Notes: generated from the letters alone by a model not told the origin. A stretch of 14,494 bases of DNA from Actinomycetes bacterium (GCA_021841725.1 JAKCEC010000014.1:1-14494), one strand, 5' to 3'; positions 5,944 through 14,073 are shown, counted from the stretch's first letter. Numbers and translations: made by a program.

Positions 5944-7536
5944 CTAGCCTTGCACTTTTCGCCGCGTCGCCTCCACACCGCGCTGAGCGACGAGGACGAA
6001 CAAGACGTAGGTGAGGGCGCCGAGGCCCGCGGCGAGCGTTCCGCGCAGGACGAGTCCCGCCCCGCGCGTCGACGTGGGCACGGACCAGGCGGCGGTCATC
6101 ACCAGGCCCATGGCCAGTGACGCGTAGACGCTGCGGCGCACGTGCACGCTCCACACCGAGGCGACCACCGAGACGCCGCGCAGCGCGAGGACGCCGAGCG
6201 CGATGCCCGAGGCGCCGGTGTAGGCGATCGAGACGCTCGCCGTCAGGCCGGCCAGCGAGTGGCGCCCCAGCCACACGCACAGCGCGATGGTCGCGGCGTT
6301 CTGCACGGCGTAGAGCGCGAAGACGTCGGCGGCGCGCTGCATGGCCTGCAGGCCCCGCACGCACAGTTGAAAGAGCGTGAAGCCGGGTAGGCCCGCGGCG
6401 AGGACGGCGAGGACGGTGCCCGCCGGGAGCGGCGTCGACGCGTTGAGGTGGTTCAACAAGATGCCCACCACGGGTTGGGCTAGGACGAGGAGGGTCACCG
6501 TGGAGGGCACGATGATCACGAGCGACTGGCGTAACCCGAAGCCCAGTCGTTCGCTGAGCGCGCCCAGGTCGCCCTCGGTGGCGAACTGCGCCAATTGGGG
6601 GGTCAACACGCCGAGGACCGACACGACGACGACGGCGTAGGGCATCTGCATGAACGACCAGCCGTAGGTGTAGGCACTGACGGGACCGTCGCCGCCCGTG
6701 CCGAACGCGAAGGCCAGGAGCACGTAGAGCGACGCCTGGTTGGCCACCACGACCAGCAGGGTCCAGGACCCGAGTCGCCCGATGGTGCGCAGCGCCGGGT
6801 CGTGCACGTCGAAGCGCAGGCGCAGACGTCCGAGGTCGCTGCGCGCCAGGGAGGGCCACATCACGACGAACTGAACGGCGACGCCCGCCGTGGTGCCCAG
6901 GGCCAGCCACAGCAGATCGCGCGAGCCCGCGAGGGACGCCACGCTCGGGGTCGGATCAACCAGGTGGAACCACACCAGTACCGCGATGCACACGACGTTG
7001 TTGGCCACCGGGGCCCAGGAACCGACGGCGAACCGACGCCGCACGTTCAACAGCGCGGTGGCGACCCCGATCGTCCCGTAGAAGAAGATCTGGGGGACGA
7101 ACCAGCGCAGGAACTCGGTGGCCACGCGGCGCTGCGTGCGCAGCGCGTGGGCCTGGGCCGTCGTCGACGAATGTTGGAGGAAGGTGAAGCCGTCGATGAT
7201 CCAGGGGGCGAAGGCCCAGGCGAGCACCGTGGCCAGGGCCAAGACGACGATGGTCGCGGTCACGACGGTCGAGATCGAACGCCACGCCCGTCGCTCGCCG
7301 TCGAGGGTGAGGCGCTCGACCACCACGGGGATGAACGTGGCGCTCAGCACACCGCCGATGACCAAGTCGAAGAGCATGTTGGGGATCGTGTTGGCCAGGT
7401 TGAACGCGTCGGCGAGGGGGGTGAAGCCGAGGACCCACGCGAGGACCAGGACGCGCAAGAGACCGCTCAGGCGCGAGGCCGCCGTGCCCCCGGCCATGGA
7501 GAGGACGCGGGCGCCGTGGGTGCCGCCCCGGCTCAT
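5944..7536 (-). CDS. murJ: Lipid II flippase MurJ (MviN family)
   Basis: The 530-residue polytopic membrane protein of the MOP superfamily moves lipid II across the membrane for wall synthesis. The N-terminus has the family pattern SRLSGLLRVLVLAWVLGFTPLADAFNLANTIPNMLFDLVIGGVLSATFIP (shown here only as a recognised segment, residues 21-70), with the usual SR-G-LR, ADAF and IPN elements. Hydrophobic segments recur to the end, consistent with about 14 helices. The protein ends almost directly after the last helix (QRGVEATRRKVQG), so it lacks the long pseudokinase tail known from mycobacterial MurJ. The ATG at 7536 overlaps the upstream stop as ATGA. The frame is open upstream, but MSRGGTHGARVLS fits the overlap best. 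degV follows 19 bp later. Confidence 0.94.
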   Translation of the reverse strand: MSRGGTHGARVLSMAGGTAASRLSGLLRVLVLAWVLGFTPLADAFNLANTIPNMLFDLVIGGVLSATFIPVVVERLTLDGERRAWRSISTVVTATIVVLALATVLAWAFAPWIIDGFTFLQHSSTTAQAHALRTQRRVATEFLRWFVPQIFFYGTIGVATALLNVRRRFAVGSWAPVANNVVCIAVLVWFHLVDPTPSVASLAGSRDLLWLALGTTAGVAVQFVVMWPSLARSDLGRLRLRFDVHDPALRTIGRLGSWTLLVVVANQASLYVLLAFAFGTGGDGPVSAYTYGWSFMQMPYAVVVVSVLGVLTPQLAQFATEGDLGALSERLGFGLRQSLVIIVPSTVTLLVLAQPVVGILLNHLNASTPLPAGTVLAVLAAGLPGFTLFQLCVRGLQAMQRAADVFALYAVQNAATIALCVWLGRHSLAGLTASVSIAYTGASGIALGVLALRGVSVVASVWSVHVRRSVYASLAMGLVMTAAWSVPTSTRGAGLVLRGTLAAGLGALTYVLFVLVAQRGVEATRRKVQG

Positions 7537-9485
7537 CGCGCGTGACGTCCGCGCGACTTGCGCCGGTACGTGCGCAGCCACCACCAGGCCAGTACGAAGA
7601 GGGACCCGCCACTCAGCAGGTAGCCGACGATGGAGGTCCCCACGCCGCGTACCTGGACCGCGGCGCGGGCCAGGACCAGTTGTCCGTCGGGGGTGGTGAG
7701 TTCGAGTTGCAGGGTGAGCGAACCGCCCTGACGGTCGGTGGCGGGGATGCGCAACGGCGTCGTGGGGGTCGACAACTGCACGACGTAGACCTTCTTGTTG
7801 TTGGGGAACTTCAAGCGGTCGGTGATCAGGTGTAACAAGACGGTGACCGGGTAGCGCGCAGAACTGAAGAGCGTGATCGGCAGTTCACTGCCGGTGCCGG
7901 TCAGGGTGATGGCGGAGTCGTCGATGCGAAAACCGCTCAGTTGGGCGTTGAGGTATCCGGCCGCGGCGGTGATGGCGTCTTGCCGGTTGGTGGCGCTGCC
8001 CACCTGCTCGGAGGACGCGAGGTAGAGCTCGAGCGCCACGGTCTGGGTGGGTGAGGCGATGGCGTGCAGGAACGAGGTGGTGTGGCTGATGAGCGTGGCC
8101 AGGGACGCGACGTTGGCGCTCGACCACGTCGAAACGACCGCCGCGTTGAGCGTGCGTACCGGGGGGGAGTTGTTGCTGCCGACCGGCGAGGAGTTGAACG
8201 ACGTGGCGAGGGTGCTCGCCACGATGAAGGGGTTCGACTGGCTCGCGGTGAAGAGGTCGTTGAGGTACGCCGGCGAGAGCGAGCCCACGTTGAGGGGCAG
8301 CACGACCGTGCGCGGCGAGGACGCGTTCGGGGCCTCGAAGTGGAGAAAGGCCAGGGTGGCGAGGGTCATCGCCGCGCGCCGACCCGGTTCGATGGCGCTG
8401 TCCGCGGCCAGTTGCTGGAGTCCGCCGTCGGTCACCAGCGCCGTCAGCGCGGACGCCCCCGTCACGTGGATGGCGGCGCCCCACCCCAGGGTGTTCGACG
8501 GGGCCGGTGTGAAGCTGGCGTCGGGCACGACGACCTCGCTCGTGCCCGCGTGGGCGAGGGCGTTCAAGACGGCGGGCGAGGGGGGGACGGCCACGAAGAC
8601 GGGGCCGTCACTGAATCGACCGGTGATCGTGCGGAGGAAGGAACTCGCGAGGTCGATCTGCTGGGCCACCTCACCGGGAAAGCCGTTGGCGGCCAATCCC
8701 GCGAGGTCGGCGTTCGGCGGTGGCGCGACGATGGCCCGGTGCTGCGCGCTCGTCAGCGAGTTCGTGAGGGCGTCGCGCCAGGGACGGCCCGCCGAACCCA
8801 AGATGGCGTGTCCGAGCGGCAGGTAGTTGACCGCCAGCGTGACCGGGAGCGAGGGGTAGCGCGCGATCACCGCGAAATCGGACTCGGCGAGGGACGCCGC
8901 CGACCACGCCGTCTCGTCCACGACGGGGACGAAGTCCACCAGGAGGGGGTGCGTCACGGGGGCGACGTGTACCGCGATCATGGACCACTCCACGTGACGC
9001 ACGTGGTCGAGGGTGACCGCGATGGCCAGGGGGTAGACACCGTCGCACGCCGCCGCCGGACACGGAAGTCGCAGGTGCAGGGGTTGCGAACCGCAGAGGT
9101 GACTGGGCCCGGTGGCCTGCGCACTGAACAGCGAAACGCGCAAGTTGATGGTCGTCGCGGTACGGCACGTGGGCTGGGTGACCACGGTGGTCGCGATGGC
9201 GCCGACGCCCGGCCCGACCCCGTCGATCAAGGCCGTGATCTCGGACCGGTAGACCATCGCGGGGTAGAGCGAGAGGTCGACGGAGTCCACGGCCGCACCG
9301 GTGGCGGCGAGGGTGAGCGAGAAACCCGCGACCCCGGCGTTCGACATGGTGGCGACCGCGGCCTGGTTGAGAACGGAGAAAGCCGGCGTCGTCTGGGCGA
9401 ACGCGGCCGAGGGCCACGTCAGCGTCGCGAGGCTGAGGAGTACGACGCTAAGCGCCCGCCACCAGGATGAAAATCGGTGGAACAT
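7533..9485 (-). CDS. Exported membrane-anchored protein, DUF6049/Rv3909 type
   Basis: The 650-residue product has a signal peptide: a basic start MFHRFSSWWR, a hydrophobic core at 11-29 and a likely cleavage after AFA at about residue 30. A large Ser/Thr/Ala-rich extracytoplasmic region follows, then one hydrophobic helix (about 617-637) and a basic tail RTYRRKSRGRHAR. This is the layout of a single-pass protein with its bulk outside the membrane. The position directly before murJ and divergent from pcnA equals that of Rv3909 in M. tuberculosis, hence the family call; the biochemical role is unknown. The start at 9485 is chosen because the signal peptide begins there. No ribosome-binding site is present, but a TAGCCT box 8 bp upstream suggests a leaderless message. 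Starts at 9539 or 9554 would overlap pcnA. Confidence 0.85.
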   Translation of the reverse strand: MFHRFSSWWRALSVVLLSLATLTWPSAAFAQTTPAFSVLNQAAVATMSNAGVAGFSLTLAATGAAVDSVDLSLYPAMVYRSEITALIDGVGPGVGAIATTVVTQPTCRTATTINLRVSLFSAQATGPSHLCGSQPLHLRLPCPAAACDGVYPLAIAVTLDHVRHVEWSMIAVHVAPVTHPLLVDFVPVVDETAWSAASLAESDFAVIARYPSLPVTLAVNYLPLGHAILGSAGRPWRDALTNSLTSAQHRAIVAPPPNADLAGLAANGFPGEVAQQIDLASSFLRTITGRFSDGPVFVAVPPSPAVLNALAHAGTSEVVVPDASFTPAPSNTLGWGAAIHVTGASALTALVTDGGLQQLAADSAIEPGRRAAMTLATLAFLHFEAPNASSPRTVVLPLNVGSLSPAYLNDLFTASQSNPFIVASTLATSFNSSPVGSNNSPPVRTLNAAVVSTWSSANVASLATLISHTTSFLHAIASPTQTVALELYLASSEQVGSATNRQDAITAAAGYLNAQLSGFRIDDSAITLTGTGSELPITLFSSARYPVTVLLHLITDRLKFPNNKKVYVVQLSTPTTPLRIPATDRQGGSLTLQLELTTPDGQLVLARAAVQVRGVGTSIVGYLLSGGSLFVLAWWWLRTYRRKSRGRHAR

Positions 9486-9544
9486 GCTGAGACAGGCTAC
9501 TTGCGACGGCGCCGGTGCGGCGTCTCCCGTAACCTTCATTCGCA
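9486..9544. promoter_or_regulatory. Divergent promoter region between DUF6049 gene and pcnA
   Basis: This 59-bp gap must drive both flanking genes. On the minus strand TAGCCT (9494-9499) lies 8 bp before the ATG at 9485. On the plus strand TAACCT (9530-9535) lies 9 bp before the GTG at 9545. Both fit the actinobacterial -10 pattern TANNNT at leaderless spacing, and neither gene has a Shine-Dalgarno sequence. No convincing -35 boxes were found at the right distance. Confidence 0.45.
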
Positions 9545-10972
9545 GTGACCGCATTCGATGACTTCCCCGAGCGACTCGCGCGACTCGCGCAGTGGTCGGC
9601 TCCCTTGGCCCTCGCCTTCGACCAGGCGGGGTTTCGCCTCTACGCCGTCGGCGGGGCCCTGCGCGACGCCATCGTGGGGATCGAGCCGGCCGAGGACTTC
9701 GAGATTGACTTCACGACCGACGCCCGCCCCGACGACATCGCGCGCCTGATGACCCCGTTGTGCGGGGGTCTCTGGGAGCAGGGCCGGTCCTTCGGTACCA
9801 TCGGCGGCGTCCTGCGCGCCAACGGACTCCGGGCGGAGGTCACCACGTTTCGCTCCGAGGAGTACGTGGATCACTCGCGCAAGCCCGCGGTGCAGTGGGG
9901 GGACTCCCTCGAGGCGGACCTGAGTCGGCGCGACTTCACCATCAACGCCCTGGCGCTCGACGTGGTGAACGTGCTGGCCCGGCCCGAGGGGGTGCAGACG
10001 TTCTTCGACTACTTCGGGGGATTCGCCGACCTGCACGACCGCCGTCTGCGCACCCCCATCGACCCCGAGATCCTCTTCGCGGACGACCCGCTACGCATGT
10101 TGCGCGCCGCGCGCTTCGCCGCGCGCTTCCGCTTGGCGATCGATCCGGCCCTGGAGGCCGCGGCGACGCGCATGGCCGAGAAGCTCAGCATCGTGTCGGA
10201 GGAACGGATCCGGGGCGAACTGGACCTGCTGATGTTGACCGAGCAACCCTCCCTCGGTTTGGACTTCATCGTGCGCACGGGACTCGCGGCGATCTTCTTC
10301 CCCGAGCTACCGCGCCTGCAACTCGAGCAGGACCCGATTCACCACCACAAGGACGTGCTCAAACACACGTGGGCGGTGGTCGACAAGACCTCGCCCCAGC
10401 TCACGTTGCGTCTGGCGGCGTTGTTTCACGACATCGGCAAGCCGGCGACGCGCGCGATCACCCCCGAGGGGGTCACCTTTCGCTTCCACGAGGTGGTGGG
10501 CGCCAAGATGACCCGTAAACGGATGGCGGCGTTGAAGTATTCCAACACCATGATCAATGACGTCAGCACCTTGGTGGAACTGCACCTGAGGTTTCACACG
10601 TACAAGTTGGGCTGGAGTGATGCCGCGGTACGTCGCTACGTGCACGACGCGGGCCCCCTCCTGGAGGAACTCAACGAATTGACGCGCTGCGACTCGACGA
10701 CGCGCAATTGGCGCAAGGCGGCCGAGCTCGCGCGGCGGATGGACGAGTTCGAGGTGCGCATCGCGGAACTCCGCGAACAAGAGGACCTCGACAATCAGCG
10801 CCCGGCCCTCGACGGAGTGGAGGTCATGACCCTGCTCGACCTGCGACCGGGCCCGACGGTGGGTCGAGCGATGAACTTCCTGATGGAGATTCGTCGCGAG
10901 GAGGGTGAGATCACCAAGACCGAAGCCGCGCATCGGCTACGCGAGTGGTGGAGCGACGAGGGCGCTACGTGA
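9545..10972 (+). CDS. pcnA: CCA tRNA nucleotidyltransferase
   Basis: The 475-residue class II nucleotidyltransferase adds or repairs the CCA end of tRNAs. The head domain has LYAVGGALRDA at 32-42, with the G-G and R40-D41 pair, and the catalytic segment EIDFTTDARP at 53-62, where the usual DxD appears as E53-x-D55. RRDFTIN at 128-134 and DDPLRMLRAARFAARF at 180-195 are the nucleotide-recognition and neck motifs. An HD-type metal domain follows, with H274 in LKHTW and H295-D296 in LFHDIGKP. Annotations often call this family poly(A) polymerase, but the actinobacterial members are CCA-adding. The GTG start at 9545 gives a normal N-terminus, and the TAACCT box suggests a leaderless transcript. 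A strong hairpin follows the stop directly. Confidence 0.94.
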   Translation: MTAFDDFPERLARLAQWSAPLALAFDQAGFRLYAVGGALRDAIVGIEPAEDFEIDFTTDARPDDIARLMTPLCGGLWEQGRSFGTIGGVLRANGLRAEVTTFRSEEYVDHSRKPAVQWGDSLEADLSRRDFTINALALDVVNVLARPEGVQTFFDYFGGFADLHDRRLRTPIDPEILFADDPLRMLRAARFAARFRLAIDPALEAAATRMAEKLSIVSEERIRGELDLLMLTEQPSLGLDFIVRTGLAAIFFPELPRLQLEQDPIHHHKDVLKHTWAVVDKTSPQLTLRLAALFHDIGKPATRAITPEGVTFRFHEVVGAKMTRKRMAALKYSNTMINDVSTLVELHLRFHTYKLGWSDAAVRRYVHDAGPLLEELNELTRCDSTTRNWRKAAELARRMDEFEVRIAELREQEDLDNQRPALDGVEVMTLLDLRPGPTVGRAMNFLMEIRREEGEITKTEAAHRLREWWSDEGAT

Positions 10973-11002
10973 CACACCCCCCGCCCGGGGGCGGGGGGTG
11001 TG
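10973..11002. terminator. Bidirectional terminator hairpin between pcnA and ino1
   Basis: A perfect 13-bp stem, CACACCCCCCGCC (10973-10985) pairing with GGCGGGGGGTGTG (10990-11002), encloses a 4-nt loop. It begins at the base after the pcnA stop codon and lies 16 bp from the ino1 stop on the other strand. There is no T-run, which is common for actinobacterial terminators, and the palindrome can serve both converging genes. Confidence 0.85.
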
Positions 11003-11018
11003 CACCGCTGGGGGGAGG

Positions 11019-12110
11019 TTAGGGCCAGACCGGGTTGTCGCCCCCGCGGGCGAAGTCCTCGATCATGTCGTGGGCGACGTCGTCGTGGAACTGCACCGGC
11101 GGCGACTTCATGAAGTACGCGCTGGGTCCGAGTACGGGACCGCCGATACCGCGATCCAGGGCCAACTTCGCGCACCGTACGGCGTCGATGATGACGCCCG
11201 CGGAGTTCGGGGAGTCCCAGACTTCGAGTTTGAGTTCGAGGTTGAGGGGGACGTCACCGAAGTTGCGTCCCTCCATGCGGATGTAGGCCCACTTGCGGTC
11301 CTTGAGCCACGGCACGTGGTCGCTCGGTCCGATGTGGATGTCGTCGGCGTCCATCACGAAGTTCTCGATCTGGGAGGTGACGGCCTGGGTCTTGGACACC
11401 TTCTTGGACTCGAGGCGCTCACGGTCGAGCATGTTCTTGAAGTCCATGTTGCCACCCACGTTGAGCTGGTAGGTGTGGTCGAGGGCGAGTCCGCGGTCCT
11501 CGAAGAGCCGCGCGAGCACGCGGTGGGTGATGGTCGCCCCGACCTGGCTCTTGATGTCGTCACCGATGATGGGCAGGCCGGCGTCCACAAACTTCTGGGC
11601 CCAGACGGGGTCCGACGCGATGAAGACCGGGATGGCGTTGACGAAGGCGCAGCCCGCGTCGAGGGCCGCCTGGGCGTACATGCGTTGGGCGTCCTCGGAG
11701 CCGACGGGTAGGTAGGACACGAGGACCTGGGCGCGCGCGTCGCGCAACGCCTGGGCCACGTCGACCGCGTCGGCGGGCGACTCGTCAATGACGGCGCGGT
11801 AGTACTTGTTCAGGCCGTCCATCGTCGGGCCGCGCTGCACGGTCACGCCCAGCGGCGGGACGTCGGCGAACTTGATGGTGTTGTTCATGCCCCCCTCGAT
11901 GGCCTTACCGAGGTCGTTGCCGACCTTGGTGGCGTCGACGTCGAAGGCGGCCACGAACTCGAGGTCGCGCACGTGGTAGCCGCCCAACTCGACGTGCATC
12001 AGACCGGGTACGTTGTCGCCCGCCTTCGCGTCCTTGTAGTACGTCACACCCTGGATGAGTGAACTGGCGCAGTTTCCGACGCCGGCGATGGCCACGCGAA
12101 TCTTCTCCAT
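11019..12110 (-). CDS. ino1: myo-inositol-1-phosphate synthase
   Basis: The 363-residue product belongs to the actinobacterial/archaeal Ino1 family, which converts glucose 6-phosphate to 1L-myo-inositol 1-phosphate using NAD. In actinobacteria the product feeds phosphatidylinositol lipids and mycothiol. The NAD fold shows as [16 protein letters not shown] near residues 6-21. Further signatures are [38 protein letters not shown], the [12 protein letters not shown] active-site segment, LNVGGNMDF and a C-terminal [16 protein letters not shown]; the lysine in GDDIKSQ is a family active-site residue. Length is typical. The ATG at 12110 has AAGGAG five bases upstream. padR ends 12 bp upstream, so the two are almost surely one operon, the same pair as Rv0047c-Rv0046c in M. 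tuberculosis. Confidence 0.96.
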   Translation of the reverse strand: MEKIRVAIAGVGNCASSLIQGVTYYKDAKAGDNVPGLMHVELGGYHVRDLEFVAAFDVDATKVGNDLGKAIEGGMNNTIKFADVPPLGVTVQRGPTMDGLNKYYRAVIDESPADAVDVAQALRDARAQVLVSYLPVGSEDAQRMYAQAALDAGCAFVNAIPVFIASDPVWAQKFVDAGLPIIGDDIKSQVGATITHRVLARLFEDRGLALDHTYQLNVGGNMDFKNMLDRERLESKKVSKTQAVTSQIENFVMDADDIHIGPSDHVPWLKDRKWAYIRMEGRNFGDVPLNLELKLEVWDSPNSAGVIIDAVRCAKLALDRGIGGPVLGPSAYFMKSPPVQFHDDVAHDMIEDFARGGDNPVWP

Positions 12111-12122
12111 GGCTCTCCTTTC

Positions 12123-12734
12123 CTACTTCGCTTCTGGCGCGAAGGATTGCTGATTACTTCGTTCGGTGGACAACAAGTTGTCAATCCACTCAAGGTCCAA
12201 CTCGACCCCCTTGACCGCGTGCGCCATGACGCTGCGGGCGTAGGTGTCGAGTTGTTCATTGCGAGCACTGGACTGCATCTCAGTCAGTCGCTCGACAAGA
12301 TCGATGCGCCGTCGTTCGAGGAGAACGACCCGAAGCGACGGCGTGAGGTACTTGGCCAGGGCCATGCGCAGGGAGAACGAGCGCGAGTCGTCGAGCGTGG
12401 CCGGGTCCGCGAGGAGGGTGACGAACTCCTCGCGGCCGCGCGGCGTGATCCGATAGACCTTGCGCGAACGCCGCCCGAGACCCGGGGTGGCGCGCAGTGC
12501 GCGCAGGGAGGCGCGCTCACCCGAGAGCGAGCCGGTGGACAGAGCGTTGCCCCGCGCCTCGGTGGCGATGACGGCTTCGACGAAGCCCCGGCGCTCGAGT
12601 CGGTTCAGCGCGGGGTAGATGGAGCCGAAGGAAATGTTGGCCGACACCCCGAGACGGTCGCGTACCTGGGTACGAATCTCGTAGCCGTGGTGGTCGCGGT
12701 CCATCAGGAGTCCGAGGATGGCAATATCCAACAT
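12123..12734 (-). CDS. PadR-family transcriptional regulator
   Basis: The 203-residue product has an N-terminal winged helix-turn-helix (MLDIAILGLLMDRDHHGYEIRTQVRDRLG, then FGSIYPALNRLERRGFVEA) that is typical of PadR, and a C-terminal helical dimerisation domain (about 120-190). The strand pair of the wing (about residues 56-95) carries an insert of about 25 residues rich in Gly, Ser, Ala and Arg before RKVYRITPRGREEF. The start at 12734 matches the family N-terminus and follows a TATGAT box by 7 bp, suggesting a leaderless message; an ATG at 12743 and the one next to it lie within or beside that box. It is upstream of ino1 in one operon, so control of ino1 and of itself is likely. The inducer is unknown. 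Confidence 0.92.
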   Translation of the reverse strand: MLDIAILGLLMDRDHHGYEIRTQVRDRLGVSANISFGSIYPALNRLERRGFVEAVIATEARGNALSTGSLSGERASLRALRATPGLGRRSRKVYRITPRGREEFVTLLADPATLDDSRSFSLRMALAKYLTPSLRVVLLERRRIDLVERLTEMQSSARNEQLDTYARSVMAHAVKGVELDLEWIDNLLSTERSNQQSFAPEAK

Positions 12735-12832
12735 GCGAACCATCATATCAAATCGATATATCGAACGTGACGTTATAACGATCGCGTGACGAAGAAACGA
12801 CGCCGGACACGCGATTGGTAATGTCACGCGTA
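12735..12832. promoter_or_regulatory. Divergent promoter region with candidate PadR operators
   Basis: This gap separates padR (leftward) from the DUF5318 gene (rightward). The minus-strand TATGAT (12742-12747) is an almost perfect -10 box 7 bp before the padR ATG. The 12-bp perfect palindrome TCGATATATCGA (12753-12764) begins 5 bp upstream and would lie in the spacer of that promoter. A 10-bp palindrome CGTTATAACG (12771-12780) and two CGTGACG direct repeats (12766-12772 and 12785-12791) follow. On the plus strand TAATGT (12819-12824) lies 8 bp before the chosen ATG. The palindromes are direct; PadR binding is inference. Confidence 0.55.
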
Positions 12833-13252
12833 ATGGTTTCGAACTTTCGCACCACTACGGCCGACGGAGCCGTCGTCGAGTTCGGGTTGGTGCGCCACGC
12901 CCTGTTGGCCAAGATCGCCGCGGGCACCCTGCGCGCGAGCGACGTGTGCGACGCCCACCCGGAGTTGCTGCGCGCCGCCAAGAACATCGGGCGCACGACC
13001 GGCGAGACGTGTCCGGTCTGTGGCGACGTCGAACTCGTCGAGGTGACCTACGTCTTCGGCGCGCGGCTCCCGGCGGGGGGGACGTGTCCGACCTCGCGCG
13101 CGGAGTTGCTCAAGTTCGAGCGCCGCGCGGAACCCGTGCAGTGTTACGCGGTCGAAGTGTGCACGGGGTGCAGTTTCCATCACTTGGTGCGCAAGTGGTC
13201 CGCGGGCGGGCGAACCAGTCGCCGCGTCGTCGCGAAGCAGAACCGCTCGTGA
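12833..13252 (+). CDS. DUF5318 zinc-ribbon-like conserved protein
   Basis: The 139-residue product matches the actinobacterial DUF5318 family (Rv0049 in M. tuberculosis), whose function is unknown. Family features are the VCDAHPELLRAAKNIG segment at 38-53, CPVC at 60-63, YVFGARL at 73-79 and VEVCTGCSFHHLV at 107-119. Cys60, Cys63, Cys110 and Cys113 look like a four-cysteine zinc ribbon. No signal peptide or membrane helix is seen, so it is cytoplasmic. Starts at 12815 (TTG), 12821 (ATG) and 12833 (ATG) are possible. I prefer 12833 because a TAATGT box lies 8 bp upstream and no Shine-Dalgarno site favours the others. The TGA stop overlaps the panB GTG by 4 bp. Confidence 0.88.
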   Translation: MVSNFRTTTADGAVVEFGLVRHALLAKIAAGTLRASDVCDAHPELLRAAKNIGRTTGETCPVCGDVELVEVTYVFGARLPAGGTCPTSRAELLKFERRAEPVQCYAVEVCTGCSFHHLVRKWSAGGRTSRRVVAKQNRS

Positions 13253-14073
13253 CCTCGGCCAGCGCCGCGTCGCTGCGCGCGCGCAAGCGTCGCCACGGGG
13301 ACGAACCCATCGTCATGATCACGGCGTACGACGAACCCACCGCGCGCTACGCCGACGCGGCCGGGGTCGACGTCGTGTTGGTGGGGGACTCGCTGGCCAA
13401 CGTGGTGCTCGGTCACGCCGACACCCTGCACGTGAGCGTGGCGGACATGGCCCATCACGTTCGCGCGGTGGTCGCGGCCGAACCGCGCGCGCACGTCGTG
13501 GCCGACATGCCGTGGTTGAGCTACCACGTCGGCGTCGACGCGGCCGTCGAGAACGCCGGGGTCCTCATCCGCGCGGGGGCCCAGAGCGTGAAGCTCGAGG
13601 GTGGCGCCATCCGTCGCGACGTGGTGCGCGCCCTCATCGACGCGGAGATCCCCGTCATGGGTCACCTCGGGTTGACCCCCCAGAGCGTGCTGGCCTTCGG
13701 CGGCTACAAAGTCCAGGGCAAGACCCGCGACGCCGCCAAGGTGTTGCTCGAGGACGCCCTCGCGCTGCAGGGCGCGGGCGTGTACGCCGTGGTGATCGAG
13801 GGTGTGCCCCCCCTCGTCGGGGCCCAGATCACCGCGGCGCTCGACATCCCCACCATCGGTATCGGCGCGGGCGCCGACACCGATGGCCAGGTCCTGGTCA
13901 TCCACGACCTCCTGGGGTTGACCAAGCGCCCACCGGCCAAATTCGTGCGCCGCTACGCCGACCTCGGCAGCGCCATCACCGACGCGGTGTCGCGTTACGC
14001 GCGCGACGTGCGATCGGGGAACTTCCCCGGCGCCGACGAGACCTACGAGAACCCGGTGGAATTGCTCGACTAG
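13249..14073 (+). CDS. panB: 3-methyl-2-oxobutanoate hydroxymethyltransferase (ketopantoate synthase)
   Basis: The 274-residue enzyme makes ketopantoate from 3-methyl-2-oxobutanoate and methylene-tetrahydrofolate, the first committed step to pantothenate and CoA. Family signatures seen are MITAYDEPTARYAD at 23-36, VGDSLANVVLGH at 45-56 with metal ligand Asp47, ADMPW with Asp86, SVKLEGG at 113-119, GHLGLTPQSVLAFGGYKVQGK (138-158), VVIEGVPP with Glu184 as the expected catalytic base, and IPTIGIGAG at 200-208. Length is typical. The GTG at 13249 overlaps the DUF5318 stop as GTGA, so translation is probably coupled. The frame stays open upstream, but that part lies in the DUF5318 coding region and lacks family similarity. 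Confidence 0.95.
   Translation: MTSASAASLRARKRRHGDEPIVMITAYDEPTARYADAAGVDVVLVGDSLANVVLGHADTLHVSVADMAHHVRAVVAAEPRAHVVADMPWLSYHVGVDAAVENAGVLIRAGAQSVKLEGGAIRRDVVRALIDAEIPVMGHLGLTPQSVLAFGGYKVQGKTRDAAKVLLEDALALQGAGVYAVVIEGVPPLVGAQITAALDIPTIGIGAGADTDGQVLVIHDLLGLTKRPPAKFVRRYADLGSAITDAVSRYARDVRSGNFPGADETYENPVELLD

Noticed and set aside
8064..9470. 468-codon plus-strand frame
   Set aside because: Highly Arg/Gly-rich product opposite the exported protein, whose signal peptide and anchor are convincing.
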